64,000 nucleotides of DNA, taken from NCBI GenBank assembly GCA_963708245.1, contig OY970201.1, positions 3,658,001 to 3,722,000 of the forward strand. Direction: 5' to 3'. The notes beneath the pieces were generated by a model. The model searched no databases. It was given only the letters and a program-made list of their open reading frames with translations, and was not told the DNA's origin. A program made the translations under genes and the position numbers. Shown here piece after piece: positions 26,440-34,698 of the stretch (position 1 is its first letter; each line of letters starts with the position of its first letter). This stretch comes from CAVYXK01 sp963708245 (GTDB lineage Bacteria; Pseudomonadota; Alphaproteobacteria; Acetobacterales; Acetobacteraceae).

Positions 26440-27642
26440 TTACGGGGCAAACCGCCAATAGGTTGGGTGAGCACTTCCTTCTGGAACAGGACGTATCTCG
26501 CTAGATCTTTTATTCGGTGGATGTATACCAGTCTCGACAATCCGACTAATGTCACCGATCGCTGAACGGTGGGTCGCGAAGACGCTATGGTTTAGGGCGA
26601 ACATGTCAGATCCAAGAGCGGTTACATCGATACTCTCGATTCCGTTAATGACCAGAGGCACACCGTCAAACAGCTGTCCAGCCCGCGGGGCACCCGCCTT
26701 GATCTTCGAAAAAAGCAATGTTTTGTCGGCATCCGATGAATAAAGTGTGACACCTTTAGCGAGTCCAGTCAGCACAGCGGCAGCTTGAAGGAACACATCT
26801 CGATCGACATCAGGAGCCGCCAGAACGACCTCTGATAGCCTGCCGATTCTCAAACTCGCACTTGCGGCCTCTTTCAAGGCGTCGACGACTATTTCATTTC
26901 CCATGCTATGCGCTATCACGAATACCTGCTCTATACCCGGATTCCGAATCAACTCCAAAAGCTTTAGAAAATGCCCCTGCGCGAACCGGGCGCTTTCCCG
27001 ATCGTAATCATAGGTTAACGCTCCACCACCCTCAGATGCCCAGGAAAATAGGATCGGAGATCCTTTGTACTGCATATCGAAGGTGATCTGTGCCAGGCGG
27101 AACACTCCGTCTTCGAAAGTGTTATTGAACCCGTGCACAAATACCAGGGCTGTATGAGAAACCGAGCTTTTGATCGCAGCAACGAACTGATCTCTATCCA
27201 TTCTCTTGATGGCCTTAAGCTGGAAGCTTTCCCTATCATTATCTGCGTGTCCCCAGAAGGTTATACCGTAAATGATCAGCCCCGGCCGTTCAATCCCCCC
27301 GATTGAGTGGCTATCTGGTATCCTGACCTCGGCCACGCCGAAACTGAGATTGGCAGTCCGGCCGTAGCCAAAGGAAATGTCATTCGTACCTTTCCAATCT
27401 CTGTCCGTCGCGAAAAGGACGCTAACCCGCCTGGGATCATCGCTTATCATGGTTTCCACGCGAGTAGGAGCTGACTCCGTCAGCCATAATCTCTCTACTC
27501 CCAAAAACAAACAAATTGCGATAGCCGAGGCAAGAAATGCAATCGATACTGTAGCGTATTCACGCGGCCAGATAAACTCTTCCTTTAATTGAGATGTATA
27601 ATGAAGCGAATGACTGCGAGCACAATTGCTACGACGAAGCAA
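26440..27642 (-). CDS. DUF900-type alpha/beta hydrolase, membrane-anchored
   Basis: Up to 400 residues. An N-terminal hydrophobic helix (SIAFLASAIAICLFLGVERLW) would anchor it. The hydrolase domain shows ALVFVHGFNNTFEDGVFRLA (oxyanion loop), the nucleophile elbow VFVIAHSMGNEIVV (Ser), a LAAPDVDRDVF Asp region and a late His (NHSVFATHRS). This is the DUF900/esterase group, often of unknown substrate. The start is unclear: only a TTG at 27642 begins the longest frame, and it overlaps a small upstream gene (27585-27686) that may be translationally coupled. AT content is higher than in neighbours. Confidence 0.75.
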   Translation of the reverse strand: MLRRSNCARSHSLHYTSQLKEEFIWPREYATVSIAFLASAIAICLFLGVERLWLTESAPTRVETMISDDPRRVSVLFATDRDWKGTNDISFGYGRTANLSFGVAEVRIPDSHSIGGIERPGLIIYGITFWGHADNDRESFQLKAIKRMDRDQFVAAIKSSVSHTALVFVHGFNNTFEDGVFRLAQITFDMQYKGSPILFSWASEGGGALTYDYDRESARFAQGHFLKLLELIRNPGIEQVFVIAHSMGNEIVVDALKEAASASLRIGRLSEVVLAAPDVDRDVFLQAAAVLTGLAKGVTLYSSDADKTLLFSKIKAGAPRAGQLFDGVPLVINGIESIDVTALGSDMFALNHSVFATHRSAIGDISRIVETGIHPPNKRSSEIRPVPEGSAHPTYWRFAP

Positions 27643-27686
27643 AAAAGCGCTGTTAAGGCTAATATCGGCGTCCCTAAATCTGACAT
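27585..27686 (-). CDS. 33-residue single-pass membrane protein
   Basis: From the ATG at 27686, with AAGGGAG nine bases upstream, a 33-codon gene encodes MSDLGTPILALTALFC, then FVVAIVLAVIRFIIHLN. Almost the whole length is one transmembrane helix with a short charged end. Its stop (TAA) is followed at once by AGGAAGAG, a possible ribosome binding site for the downstream hydrolase, so the two look like an operon. Function unknown. Confidence 0.5.
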   Translation of the reverse strand: MSDLGTPILALTALFCFVVAIVLAVIRFIIHLN

Positions 27687-27889
27687 CGATGAACTCCCTT
27701 CGTCATAACCGAATACTCGGGATCTTAAGTCTCCCGGTTGGGTGCGCATTCAGTCGGGCATAGATTGCGCCGAAATTCAAGAATTACGTCCCTGCCGTTA
27801 CGAAGTCAATGCTGCAGCGCGGCTGCATTCGTCTCTGTATCGGGTTTGCCCACGCGACCTGGCCAATGTCCGGTTAGGGTCGATAGCGG

Positions 27890-28094
27890 TCATCGGATGG
27901 GGCCCGGCAGTATAAGTTCTTGCCACAGCCGATCCGCTGCCTCGCGAGCCCTTTCGGGGTCAATATCAAGCAAGGGGCTCGGCGTCCGGGCATCGACGAT
28001 GCGCGGCATGTTCGGATGCTCGACGCGGGCCTTTTTGCGCCGGGTCCGCCTCGGCGCCAGGCCATAAACGATGTCAGGGCGGGAGGTTCAGCAT
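27890..28094 (-). pseudogene. small AADRLWQEL-type protein, frameshifted
   Basis: After a start MLNLPP, one extra T shifts the frame to DIVYGLAPRRTRRKKARVE and PERAREAADRLWQELILPG. It parallels the intact protein at 28735-28989 (NIVIATPPKRAARRKQAK, then PEQARAAADRLWQDLV). The extra base makes this copy non-functional unless an alternative start is used. Confidence 0.55.
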
Positions 28095-28522
28095 GTCGCG
28101 GGAGATGGGTCATGCCACGCGCCGGGCGCCACGTAATATAAGTCCCCTCTGCGGCTTTTTCCGGGGGGCGGCCGGGGTCGAGTCGCCGACGCTCCTGCCG
28201 CGCTGCGTCCCGATGCCTGGCGGGGGACCAGGTGCAATGCCGGGGGAAGCGAGCGCGAGCTGATGGCAGGAAGGGCGCTGGGCATGAGCCGCCTTCGTTC
28301 GTCGGACTGCGCGCGCGCGAAACGGGCGACGCGTCAGGCCGCCTTCCGGCCCAAACGAAGGCGCCGCCGCAGAGGTGAACACCCGCTGCATGTGTTCTGC
28401 GCACCAAGAGCGCCCGATGCCTTGGTCTGTCGGAACCCCACTGCTGCGATCTCGATACGGTTGGCGACACAGATACGATGCGCGCTGATACGCCTGTTGA
28501 TACGGCATGAGTGAGGTCAAGC
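28095..28522. other. intergenic with a dispersed repeat
   Basis: No confident gene in about 430 bp. The stretch 28155-28235 is shared with 30755-30837. Confidence 0.45.
28155..28235 (+). repeat. about 80-bp interspersed repeat, copy 1
   Basis: The segment TTTTTCCGGGGGGCGGCC through GCGTCCCGATGCCTGG matches 30755-30837 closely, in the same orientation. Both lie in small-gene, integrase-related surroundings. Confidence 0.75.
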
Positions 28523-28783
28523 ATGGCGCGCGACGTGATCACGCTAGGCGAGGTGGCCGGGCTCGTTGCGCCGATTGAGCCTCTATGCGGCCGATGCGAT
28601 CGTCGTGGCTCCCTGAACACCGCGCGGCTGCTGGGGGAGCACGGGCCGGGCGCTGCGATGGGCGCGGTGATGCGTGCGCAGGTGGGCGACTGCCCGAAGC
28701 GCGATGCGGCGCAAATTCAGGAACGCTGCGATCCTTACTGCCCGGACCTTGTGCGGCTGTTCTTCCGGCCCGGAGCGGGCTGA
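28523..28783 (+). CDS. small zinc-ribbon-like phage/island protein
   Basis: An 86-residue protein, MARDVITLGEVAGLVAPIEP, then LCGRCDRRGSLNTARLL, then VGDCPKRDAAQIQERCDPYC. The C-x-x-C pair and later D-C-P and E-R-C-D motifs suggest a metal-binding ribbon. It recurs in proteobacterial prophages and islands without known role. A GAGGTCAAGC stretch precedes the start. It overlaps the convergent gene at 28735-28989 by about 49 bp. A decayed relative of the V-M-x-A-Q-x-G-D-C-P piece is visible around 50790-50830. Confidence 0.6.
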   Translation: MARDVITLGEVAGLVAPIEPLCGRCDRRGSLNTARLLGEHGPGAAMGAVMRAQVGDCPKRDAAQIQERCDPYCPDLVRLFFRPGAG

Positions 28784-28989
28784 GCCGGCGCGGCTTGGTT
28801 CACGCTGCGCACAAGGTCCTGCCAGAGCCGATCCGCAGCCGCGCGGGCTTGCTCAGGGTCATGCGGCGGCAAGGGCTTGCTGTGATCGGCGATGCGGTTG
28901 GTCAAGATCGGCGCGGCCTTCGCCTGTTTGCGCCGGGCTGCCCGCTTGGGCGGTGTCGCGATGACGATGTTGGGGTGTTTGGTCAGCAT
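28735..28989 (-). CDS. small basic protein with AADRLWQDL motif
   Basis: An 84-residue protein beginning MLTKHPNIVIATPPKRAARR. It is strongly basic in the first half and has a helix PEQARAAADRLWQDLVRS in the second. A frameshifted relative lies at 27890-28094, and shorter related endings (ADRLWLEM near 49700, AADRLLQQSI near 50145) occur elsewhere in the window. I do not know the family's role; it appears to travel with the mobile region. Confidence 0.5.
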   Translation of the reverse strand: MLTKHPNIVIATPPKRAARRKQAKAAPILTNRIADHSKPLPPHDPEQARAAADRLWQDLVRSVNQAAPAQPAPGRKNSRTRSGQ

Positions 28990-29057
28990 GGGAGGGTCCA
29001 GAGATGGGCACGCCACGCGCCGGCTGCCAAAGGTTTTGCCGCAGACGTGACTGTGCG

Positions 29058-29529
29058 GGAGTCGCTCGCCTTACATCGCGGCCTATTTTGCTTTCTCTAA
29101 AGCGATCAAAACTGATGCTGTGGCAATATACGTCTACTTGGAGATGCCAGCAAGTATTAAGGTTGGCGGCGATGGCGTTCCTGCGATACGGACGCTCGGG
29201 CAATATGTCGGAACCCACAGAAGACATTTTCGACAACAGTCAGCTTACACGGTATGTGCGAATTATGAGCAGTTTGACGGCTCGACTATGTGGCGCTTTG
29301 TGAGCCACCAGACCGTGTTCGATATGCAGCAACCAACGCCACAAGACCTTCTATGGAAGATTGTCATCCCATCGAGCGAGCGCGACAAAGTCCTGAAGCT
29401 CTTGGACGACTTCAACCTCACCGCCTATTCGCTTTTTGGTTCCGAAGAGAGCCTTATGGAGACACTGGCGTATCGAGAAATAGATCGGCGGCGGGGGGAG
29501 TTTATCGTTTTGTGTTCCTAACAGACTCC
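29058..29529. other. 472-bp inverted segment splitting an FRG-domain gene
   Basis: The segment is bounded by GGAGTC (29058-29063) and its inverse GACTCC (29524-29529). It carries the C-terminal half of an FRG-domain gene on the plus strand, while the N-terminal half lies just outside on the minus strand. Flipping it joins CTTGACTGGAGT to CGCTCGCCTTAC in frame, giving the FRG hallmark LLDWSRSPYIAAYFAF. The segment is therefore inverted relative to the coding arrangement. Confidence 0.85.
29064..29521 (+). pseudogene. FRG-domain protein, C-terminal half (inverted)
   Basis: The open frame starts within the boundary hexamer and reads RSPYIAAYFAFSKAIKTDAV, continuing to MWRFVSHQTVFDMQQPTP and DKVLKLLDDFNLTAYSLFG, and ends at a stop three bases before the right boundary hexamer. 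The S-P-x-x-A-A-Y-F-A-F segment is the centre of FRG domains. Without the N-terminal half, which holds the F-R-G motif and lies on the opposite strand, it has no start codon of its own near the boundary. Confidence 0.8.
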
Positions 29530-29896
29530 AGTCAAGGAGCGGGGATGGAAAACCGTTGTGCCGCAAGTGGGCTAGATACTCATAGGCCTTAATGTCGCAC
29601 TGCTTCTGGTCATACTCTGCTGCCCAAGACGATATTTCCTCAAATGGCGGCACATTCCATTTGAGGCCTGACTCCGTCTCAATCTCCGCTCGAATCCGCA
29701 ATGCCATCCTATAGTAATCCCTGAAGCTGAAAGTTGGTGCGCCGCCGCAGCGTTCCAATGTGGTGGAAAGTAGCCACGTGGAATCAGATAGCCCGCGGAA
29801 CAACAGCTTCAATTCTTGTGCCGAGTTCGTGCGCCTGACGGTTTCGATCTTGGAGCAGCATTCTTCCCACGTTTGCACTTTAATGACTTCACTCAT
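29528..29896 (-). pseudogene. FRG-domain protein, N-terminal half
   Basis: The gene starts MSEVIKVQTWEECCSKIETV. It contains the namesake motif KLLFRGLSDSTWLLSTTLER and later EYLAHLRHNGFPSPLLDWS, after which the frame runs into inverted DNA (LLGTQNDKLPP). About 123 native residues remain here; with the other half the protein would be about 276 residues. FRG-domain proteins are common in defence-gene neighbourhoods and of uncertain enzymatic function. Confidence 0.8.
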
Positions 29897-30031
29897 TTCG
29901 GCAGCCTCGAAATTGTCGCCTGACTGATGTTGTGCTGCGGGCGATGTCGCATCGGCTCGCCCCTGTCCTGTCGCTTGATGGCTGTCACGCCGCCTCCTTC
30001 CCGCTCCGCACGCGCTGTGCGGGGATGCACC

Positions 30032-30226
30032 TTACAGGAACGCGGCGCCCGCGTGATCCTTGAAGCCGTCCGCCCGGCGCACGTAGCCGCGCAACGTGTC
30101 CACGCTCTTGTGCCGGGACACGTCCATCATTTTGAAGATCGACGCGCCATGCTCGGCGGCGCTGGTGAGAAAGCCTGCCCGCAGTGAGTGAGCAGCGAAG
30201 CTCTTGGGGTTGAGGCCTGCGCGCAC
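30032..30226 (-). pseudogene. tyrosine integrase, C-terminal fragment
   Basis: The reading AAHSLRAGFLTSAAEHG supplies the H-x-x-R box, and VSRHKSVDTLRGYVRRAD holds the second His and catalytic Tyr of a tyrosine recombinase. About 64 residues remain. It lies 0.8 kb from the tRNA-fragment att site and may mark an older element end. Confidence 0.75.
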
Positions 30227-30754
30227 GGTGGGCGCCCGCGTGCCTGCGCCAGCCGGACCTCGGCCTCAACCCGAGGAACGATGCATGACGCCCGCTCAAT
30301 TCGCATGGAACGCCGTCGCGGCCCGCAACCGCCTGCCGCACGGTCACGTTCGGCAGGGCTAGCAACGAATGGCTGGGATGCCAGCGCGCCGCTTACCTGC
30401 CGTCAATACCTGCCTGGCACGATCGGCGCGTGCGAGTTCGATGCCACGATCACTATCGGTGCCCAGCGGCTTGAGACGGCCGGCTTGGCGAACCGCTGTG
30501 ACGAGGCTGCGGCAGCCGTCCGCCAAGCGGTCGAGCGTGTGGATGGGGCGAATTGGATCGATGTTATGGCAACCGCCATCTCGATCCCCAGGCGCTACCC
30601 GATGAGCGTCGTGTATCCGCGCGGCCGCTGCCTAACGCCCGATACGGAGGAGTGGCGCGAGCTACAGCGGAGCGTCGAGGCTGTGGCAGCGGCTGCACTT
30701 GTGGCCGCTGGCGCGGCATTCCAGGGCACCGCCCCCAGCGGGTGCGCTGGGGCG
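30227..30754. other. no confident gene
   Basis: A 25-codon frame at 30285 (MTPAQFAWNAVAARNR) and a longer plus-strand frame containing GACEFDATITIGAQRLETAG and ANWIDVMATAISIPRRYPMS look protein-like but match nothing I recognise. Decayed island DNA is likely. Confidence 0.35.
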
Positions 30755-30837
30755 ATTTTTTCCGGGGGGAGCCGGGGTCGGGTCGCCGACGCTCCTGCCG
30801 CGCTGCGTCCCGATGCCTGGGCGGGGGATGGGGGTGC
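30755..30837 (+). repeat. about 80-bp interspersed repeat, copy 2
   Basis: Matches 28155-28235 (shared core TCGCCGACGCTCCTGCCGCG) with few differences. It sits 150 bp from the tRNA fragment. Confidence 0.75.
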
Positions 30838-30987
30838 AAGAGCCGGCAGGAAGCAACCCTCCAACCGGAGGGGTGCTGAACGGCCGCGATCAGGCCGAGA
30901 GGCACCCCGATTTGACACCGCGTGGTGACATGGTGGTGACACGACAGCGGATCGAGTTACGGGACTTCAGCTAAGTTATTGAAAAGA

Positions 30988-31037
30988 TGGTAGCGGCGGG
31001 CGGATTTGAACCACCGACCAAGGGATTATGATTCCCT
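30988..31037 (-). tRNA. tRNA-Met(CAU) 3' fragment, probable att site
   Basis: On the minus strand AGGGA-ATCATAA-TCCCT forms an anticodon arm with U33 and anticodon CAU. GGTGG-TTCAAAT-CCGCC forms a T arm, and the acceptor end reads CGCCGCTACCA with encoded CCA. The D arm and 5' acceptor strand are absent; the sequence turns unrelated upstream of the anticodon arm. A bare tRNA 3' half beside a tRNA-type integrase (31219) is the classic att scar. The intact tRNA is expected at the other end of the element, outside what I can identify here. Confidence 0.8.
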
Positions 31038-31121
31038 TGATCAGTCACATTCTCCACTATCCTCCTCCATTTCAGGCCGTCCCATTCAGATCAGTAACTT
31101 ACGGTTTCTCTTGCTTTTTCT

Positions 31122-31447
31122 TGAAGCCCCGTCAGGATTCCGTCCCAGGGCGTCGCTGGAAATCCCGGGCTGTTGAAGCCCCCGGTGAAGCCCCAGTGAA
31201 GCCCCGCGGGAGACTGCGATGCCGATACGATTGACTGAGACGGCGATCAATAGGGCAATCCGAGAGGTGGCAGAGGGCACTCGTCGCGACCTGGCCGATG
31301 TAAACTGCCCCGGCTTGCGGCTCCGCCTGACGCCTGCCGGGACGGCAAGCTGGGTACTGGCGTGCCGCGACCGGCTCGGGCGCATGCGCCGATTTCCTTT
31401 GGGCGCCTACCCTAACATGGGCATCAGTGAAGCCCGCGGTGAAGCCC
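31122..31447 (+). repeat. TGAAGCCC direct repeats around integrase start
   Basis: Six copies of TGAAGCCC start at 31122, 31174, 31186, 31197, 31428 and 31440. Three are spaced 11-12 bp apart just before the integrase start and two are 12 bp apart inside it. Helical-turn spacing and position suggest arm-type integrase binding sites or a control element for the integrase. Confidence 0.55.
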
Positions 31448-32694
31448 GGGCACTCCATGCCCGAGTGAAGAAGGAAGGTGCCGACCCTGTCGCGGATCGT
31501 CGGCGAGATCTGGCTATCGGTGCAGCGGCCAAGGCTGGCCTGGGGACGTTGGCGGCCGTTCTGGACATCTACAGTGCGCGTCAGGGTAAAACCCTCAAAA
31601 GCTGGCCACACAGCCGCAAGCGGGTAGAACTGGTTTTCAAGCCCCTGCTCCCCAGAGCCGTGGCCGACCTCACAGCAGCCGACCTGCAGATGGCAGCCGA
31701 CGCTTACCCGGCTGCCCAATCGGCCGCCTTCGCGGTGCGCACCATTCGCCCAGCGTTGAAGTGGGCGGCACAGCGAGGGCACCTCTCGCCCATGTTGGCG
31801 AACCTTCATAGCCCCGCGCCTGTCCGTCGGCGTCACCGGGTGTTGGGCCGAGACGAGCTGGCCACGCTGCTGCCGATATTACGGGCTGGCACGGATACTC
31901 ACGCCGCCGCCCGGCGGTTCACCGCCTTGACAGGGCTTGCCGACGTGTCAGGGCTGCACTGGCGCCAGATCGACCTTTCGACCGGCGCCCTGCTACATCG
32001 CACCAAGCCAGGCGGCGCTGTGTCGGTCCATACGGTGGCGCTACCTAGCGCAGCGATCGACCTGTTACGCGGACTGCCGAGCGACGCTCCGGGCGGCGCG
32101 GTGTTTCCGCACGCCAGGGCCCATCCAGCCGTGCTGCGCTTCATACTGCTGACCCTTGTGCGGCGAGAGGAAGCGGCCGGCGCGCGCTGGCGTGAAATCG
32201 ATTTGACCGGCGGGAAATGGACCGTCCCCAGTGAGCGCACCAAGAACGCCGAACCCCATACCGTGCCACTGTCCCGACAAGCCATCGCGCTATTGCGCGC
32301 CCTGGGTCCGGGTGCGGCGGATGAACTGGTCTTCAGCACCTTCACGGGTGGTCCGATTGGCAACTGGGACCGCGAGACGAAGGTGCTGCAAGAGGCCAGC
32401 GGCACGGAGGGATGGACCCGCCACGATCTGCGGCGCACTGGGGCCACCATGCTTGGCGAGATGGGGGAGCTGCCGGACATCATCGAAGCGGCATTGAACC
32501 ACGTCAGTATCCGGTCGCCGTTGGCTGCCACGTACAACCGGAGCCGGTACCGGCCGCAGGTGGCGGCGGCGCTCCAACGACTGGCGGACGCGCTGGACGG
32601 GATCGAGGCGGGAGCAGCCCGGGTGGTGCAGCTACACGGCGAGGCCAGGCAGATGCAAGGCCGTCAACCACCACACCTGCCCTTTCAGACTTGA
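31219..32694 (+). CDS. tyrosine integrase, tRNA-site type, with internal duplication
   Basis: A 491-residue protein from an ATG preceded by GGGAGA. It has an N-terminal arm-binding DUF4102-like domain (RLTETAINRAIREVAEGTRR), a core-binding region, and a catalytic domain with Arg in LTLVRREEAAGARWREIDL, H-x-x-R in TRHDLRRTGATML, His in ALNHVSIRSPLAATYNRSRY and the Tyr there. Before it, FTALTGLADVSGLHWRQIDL to ALPSAAIDLLRGL repeats the same block without the catalytic Arg, explaining the extra length (relatives are near 400). It would insert the element at the adjacent tRNA-Met. Confidence 0.88.
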   Translation: MPIRLTETAINRAIREVAEGTRRDLADVNCPGLRLRLTPAGTASWVLACRDRLGRMRRFPLGAYPNMGISEARGEARALHARVKKEGADPVADRRRDLAIGAAAKAGLGTLAAVLDIYSARQGKTLKSWPHSRKRVELVFKPLLPRAVADLTAADLQMAADAYPAAQSAAFAVRTIRPALKWAAQRGHLSPMLANLHSPAPVRRRHRVLGRDELATLLPILRAGTDTHAAARRFTALTGLADVSGLHWRQIDLSTGALLHRTKPGGAVSVHTVALPSAAIDLLRGLPSDAPGGAVFPHARAHPAVLRFILLTLVRREEAAGARWREIDLTGGKWTVPSERTKNAEPHTVPLSRQAIALLRALGPGAADELVFSTFTGGPIGNWDRETKVLQEASGTEGWTRHDLRRTGATMLGEMGELPDIIEAALNHVSIRSPLAATYNRSRYRPQVAAALQRLADALDGIEAGAARVVQLHGEARQMQGRQPPHLPFQT

Positions 32695-33732
32695 CTCGCC
32701 CCGACTCGGCCCCACGGCTCACACTGCCCGACGGGCAGGGCTGGGCTGGCCACGGAATGTTCGGGCCCGCCACGATTGGGAGGCGCATCGCCTGCCCCCG
32801 GCGGTCCTTGCCTACTCGGAGGCCGTGTGCCTCTCATTGGACGAATCTGAACCAAAGTCCGGGCGACCACACCAGCGATGGCAGGAGGTGGACCGGTCGT
32901 ATGGACTTCAATCTGAAGCGCTTTCTGCGCCGCACATCTCCCGATGTGCTGCGGCGATATCTCGACGCTCGGAAGATCAGCCTGTCCGATCGGGTTGATT
33001 GGCTCAACCCGACACAGACCCAACCGGATGCCCTGTTCAGCGCAATCAATGCGCTGGCACAGCGTGACCGAGACGCCATCATAACCGACTTTGAGAATGT
33101 CGAGCAGCTCTGCGACGTAGTCGGCCAGACAGCGCTGCATTCCGTGGCCGCAGCGGACGCCCGTGTTCTGTCCCTGGTCCAGTCGGCGGATAGCAACGTG
33201 GCAAAGAGTATCACGCTGCTGCTCGCACACGGCACCCTATTTGAGCATGCGCTTGCGGCGGCATATGCCGACCGTCTCCTCATGGGCCGCTCGTGGAGCG
33301 CTTTCAACATAGATGCCTCAGCGACCATAGATTTCGCGCACCCAAACGTTCATGCATTCGAAGCCGAGCTTGCGGCAGCGCTGACGCGCCCAGACGGTTC
33401 CATGGGCAAGCTCAAAGTTGATTCATTCGAGCGCGGCACAGTCACTGAGGACGGGAAAGCTGCCGGCATGAGTGTCCACTACGCCATATATAGCGAGGGA
33501 CTCCCGGTAAGCGATGTTGAGTTTCTGGGTGATGAACTGAAACGAGAAACAAGACGTCCCGTCCATGAGGGAGCGATCCTCTACGATTCGGACGGAAGGA
33601 CATTGGATGTCGTCGCCGGTGGCGGCAGAGCAGTCCGCAATCGCATTGCCAATTCTTTTGCCCAGAACATGCTCGGCATTAAGGGCAAGATCCATCCCGT
33701 GACTGTGCGGCGGTTCGCTCTCGATCGGCTAA

Positions 33733-34698
33733 GTGTCCGTCCGGGAACAAATTGAGTTTTTAGAATCGCTTAGCGGGTCACCCTTGAAGCCATTGAATCG
33801 CCTGTGATTCTCTCTCCCCCGAGCATCGATTCGGAGGACTGGATGTGGACCAAGGAGAACCGGACGCGGTACGACCGCACCCGACTGCGCTATGAGAGCG
33901 ATCTGACTGATGCCGAATGGGCCGAGGTGGAACCATTGATCCCCCCGGCCAAGCCGGGCGGCAACAAGCGGAGCGTTGATATCCGCCAGGTGGTGAACGG
34001 CGTGATGTATGTGCTGAGCACCGGCTGCCAATGGCGGGCGATCCCCAAGGACCTGCCGCCGCGGAGCACAGTGCACGACTATCTGGAACGATGGACCTGG
34101 GACGGCACGCTGGAGCGACTGCATCACGCATTGTATGTGAAATGTCGTGAGCAGGCCTCGCGAGAGGCCAGCCCGACCGCCGCGGTGATTGATGCGCAGA
34201 GCGTGAAGAGCGCCGAAAAAGGGGGGCCTCGATCGATCCGCATGGGTATGATGCGGGGAAGAAGATCAAGGGCAAGAAGCGGCACGTCCTGGTCGATACC
34301 CAGGGTTTGCTGCTACAGGCCATCGTGACGGCGGCGGACATCCAGGATCGCGATGGCGGCGCCATGCTGCTGGCGACGCTGTTCGGGATGTTTCCGTTCC
34401 TGCTGAAGCTTTATGCCGATGGCGGCTATCAGGGGCGGCGATTCCAGGAGGCGTTGAAGCGTGTCGTGTCGCAGGCCGAGGTGGAGATCGTCAAACGATC
34501 TGACCAGGCCAAGGGCTTTGTCGTGCTACCAAAGCGATGGGTGGTCGAACGCACGTTGGCGTGGCTCAACCGATGTCGTCGACTGGGTAAGGATTGGGAA
34601 AATCTCAATGTGAAGGCGCGTGCCTTTCTGTTGCTCGCTTCCATCCGTCTCATGGTCAGACGGCTATGCAGGAACTAGCAATGTTCCCGGACAAACTC
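33733..34698 (+). mobile_element. IS5-family (IS427-like) element, copy B
   Basis: 966 bp, ends GTGTCCGTCCGGGAACA and GAGTTTGTCCGGGAACA (inverted), target duplication TAA at 33730-33732 and 34699-34701. Inserted in cassette gene A. The sequence is almost identical to copies A and C. Confidence 0.93.
33843..34678 (+). CDS. IS5-family transposase, two frames joined by -1 frameshift
   Basis: Same product as in copies A and C: first frame from MWTKENRTRYDRTRL to EKGG, then a -1 slip at the A5G6 run (34216-34226) into ASIDPHGYDAGKKIKG and on to the end at 34678. All DDE residues (VIDAQS, the VDTQG region, VVERTLAWL) are present, so it should be functional if frameshifting occurs. Confidence 0.88.

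Noticed and set aside
29351..29896. Treating the minus-strand frame as one intact 181-residue protein
   Set aside because: After LLDWS the residues no longer match FRG domains and overlap the antisense of the displaced C-terminal half.
30188..30928. A 246-codon plus-strand frame
   Set aside because: It crosses an integrase fragment, undefined sequence and an interspersed repeat, so a single gene is not supported.
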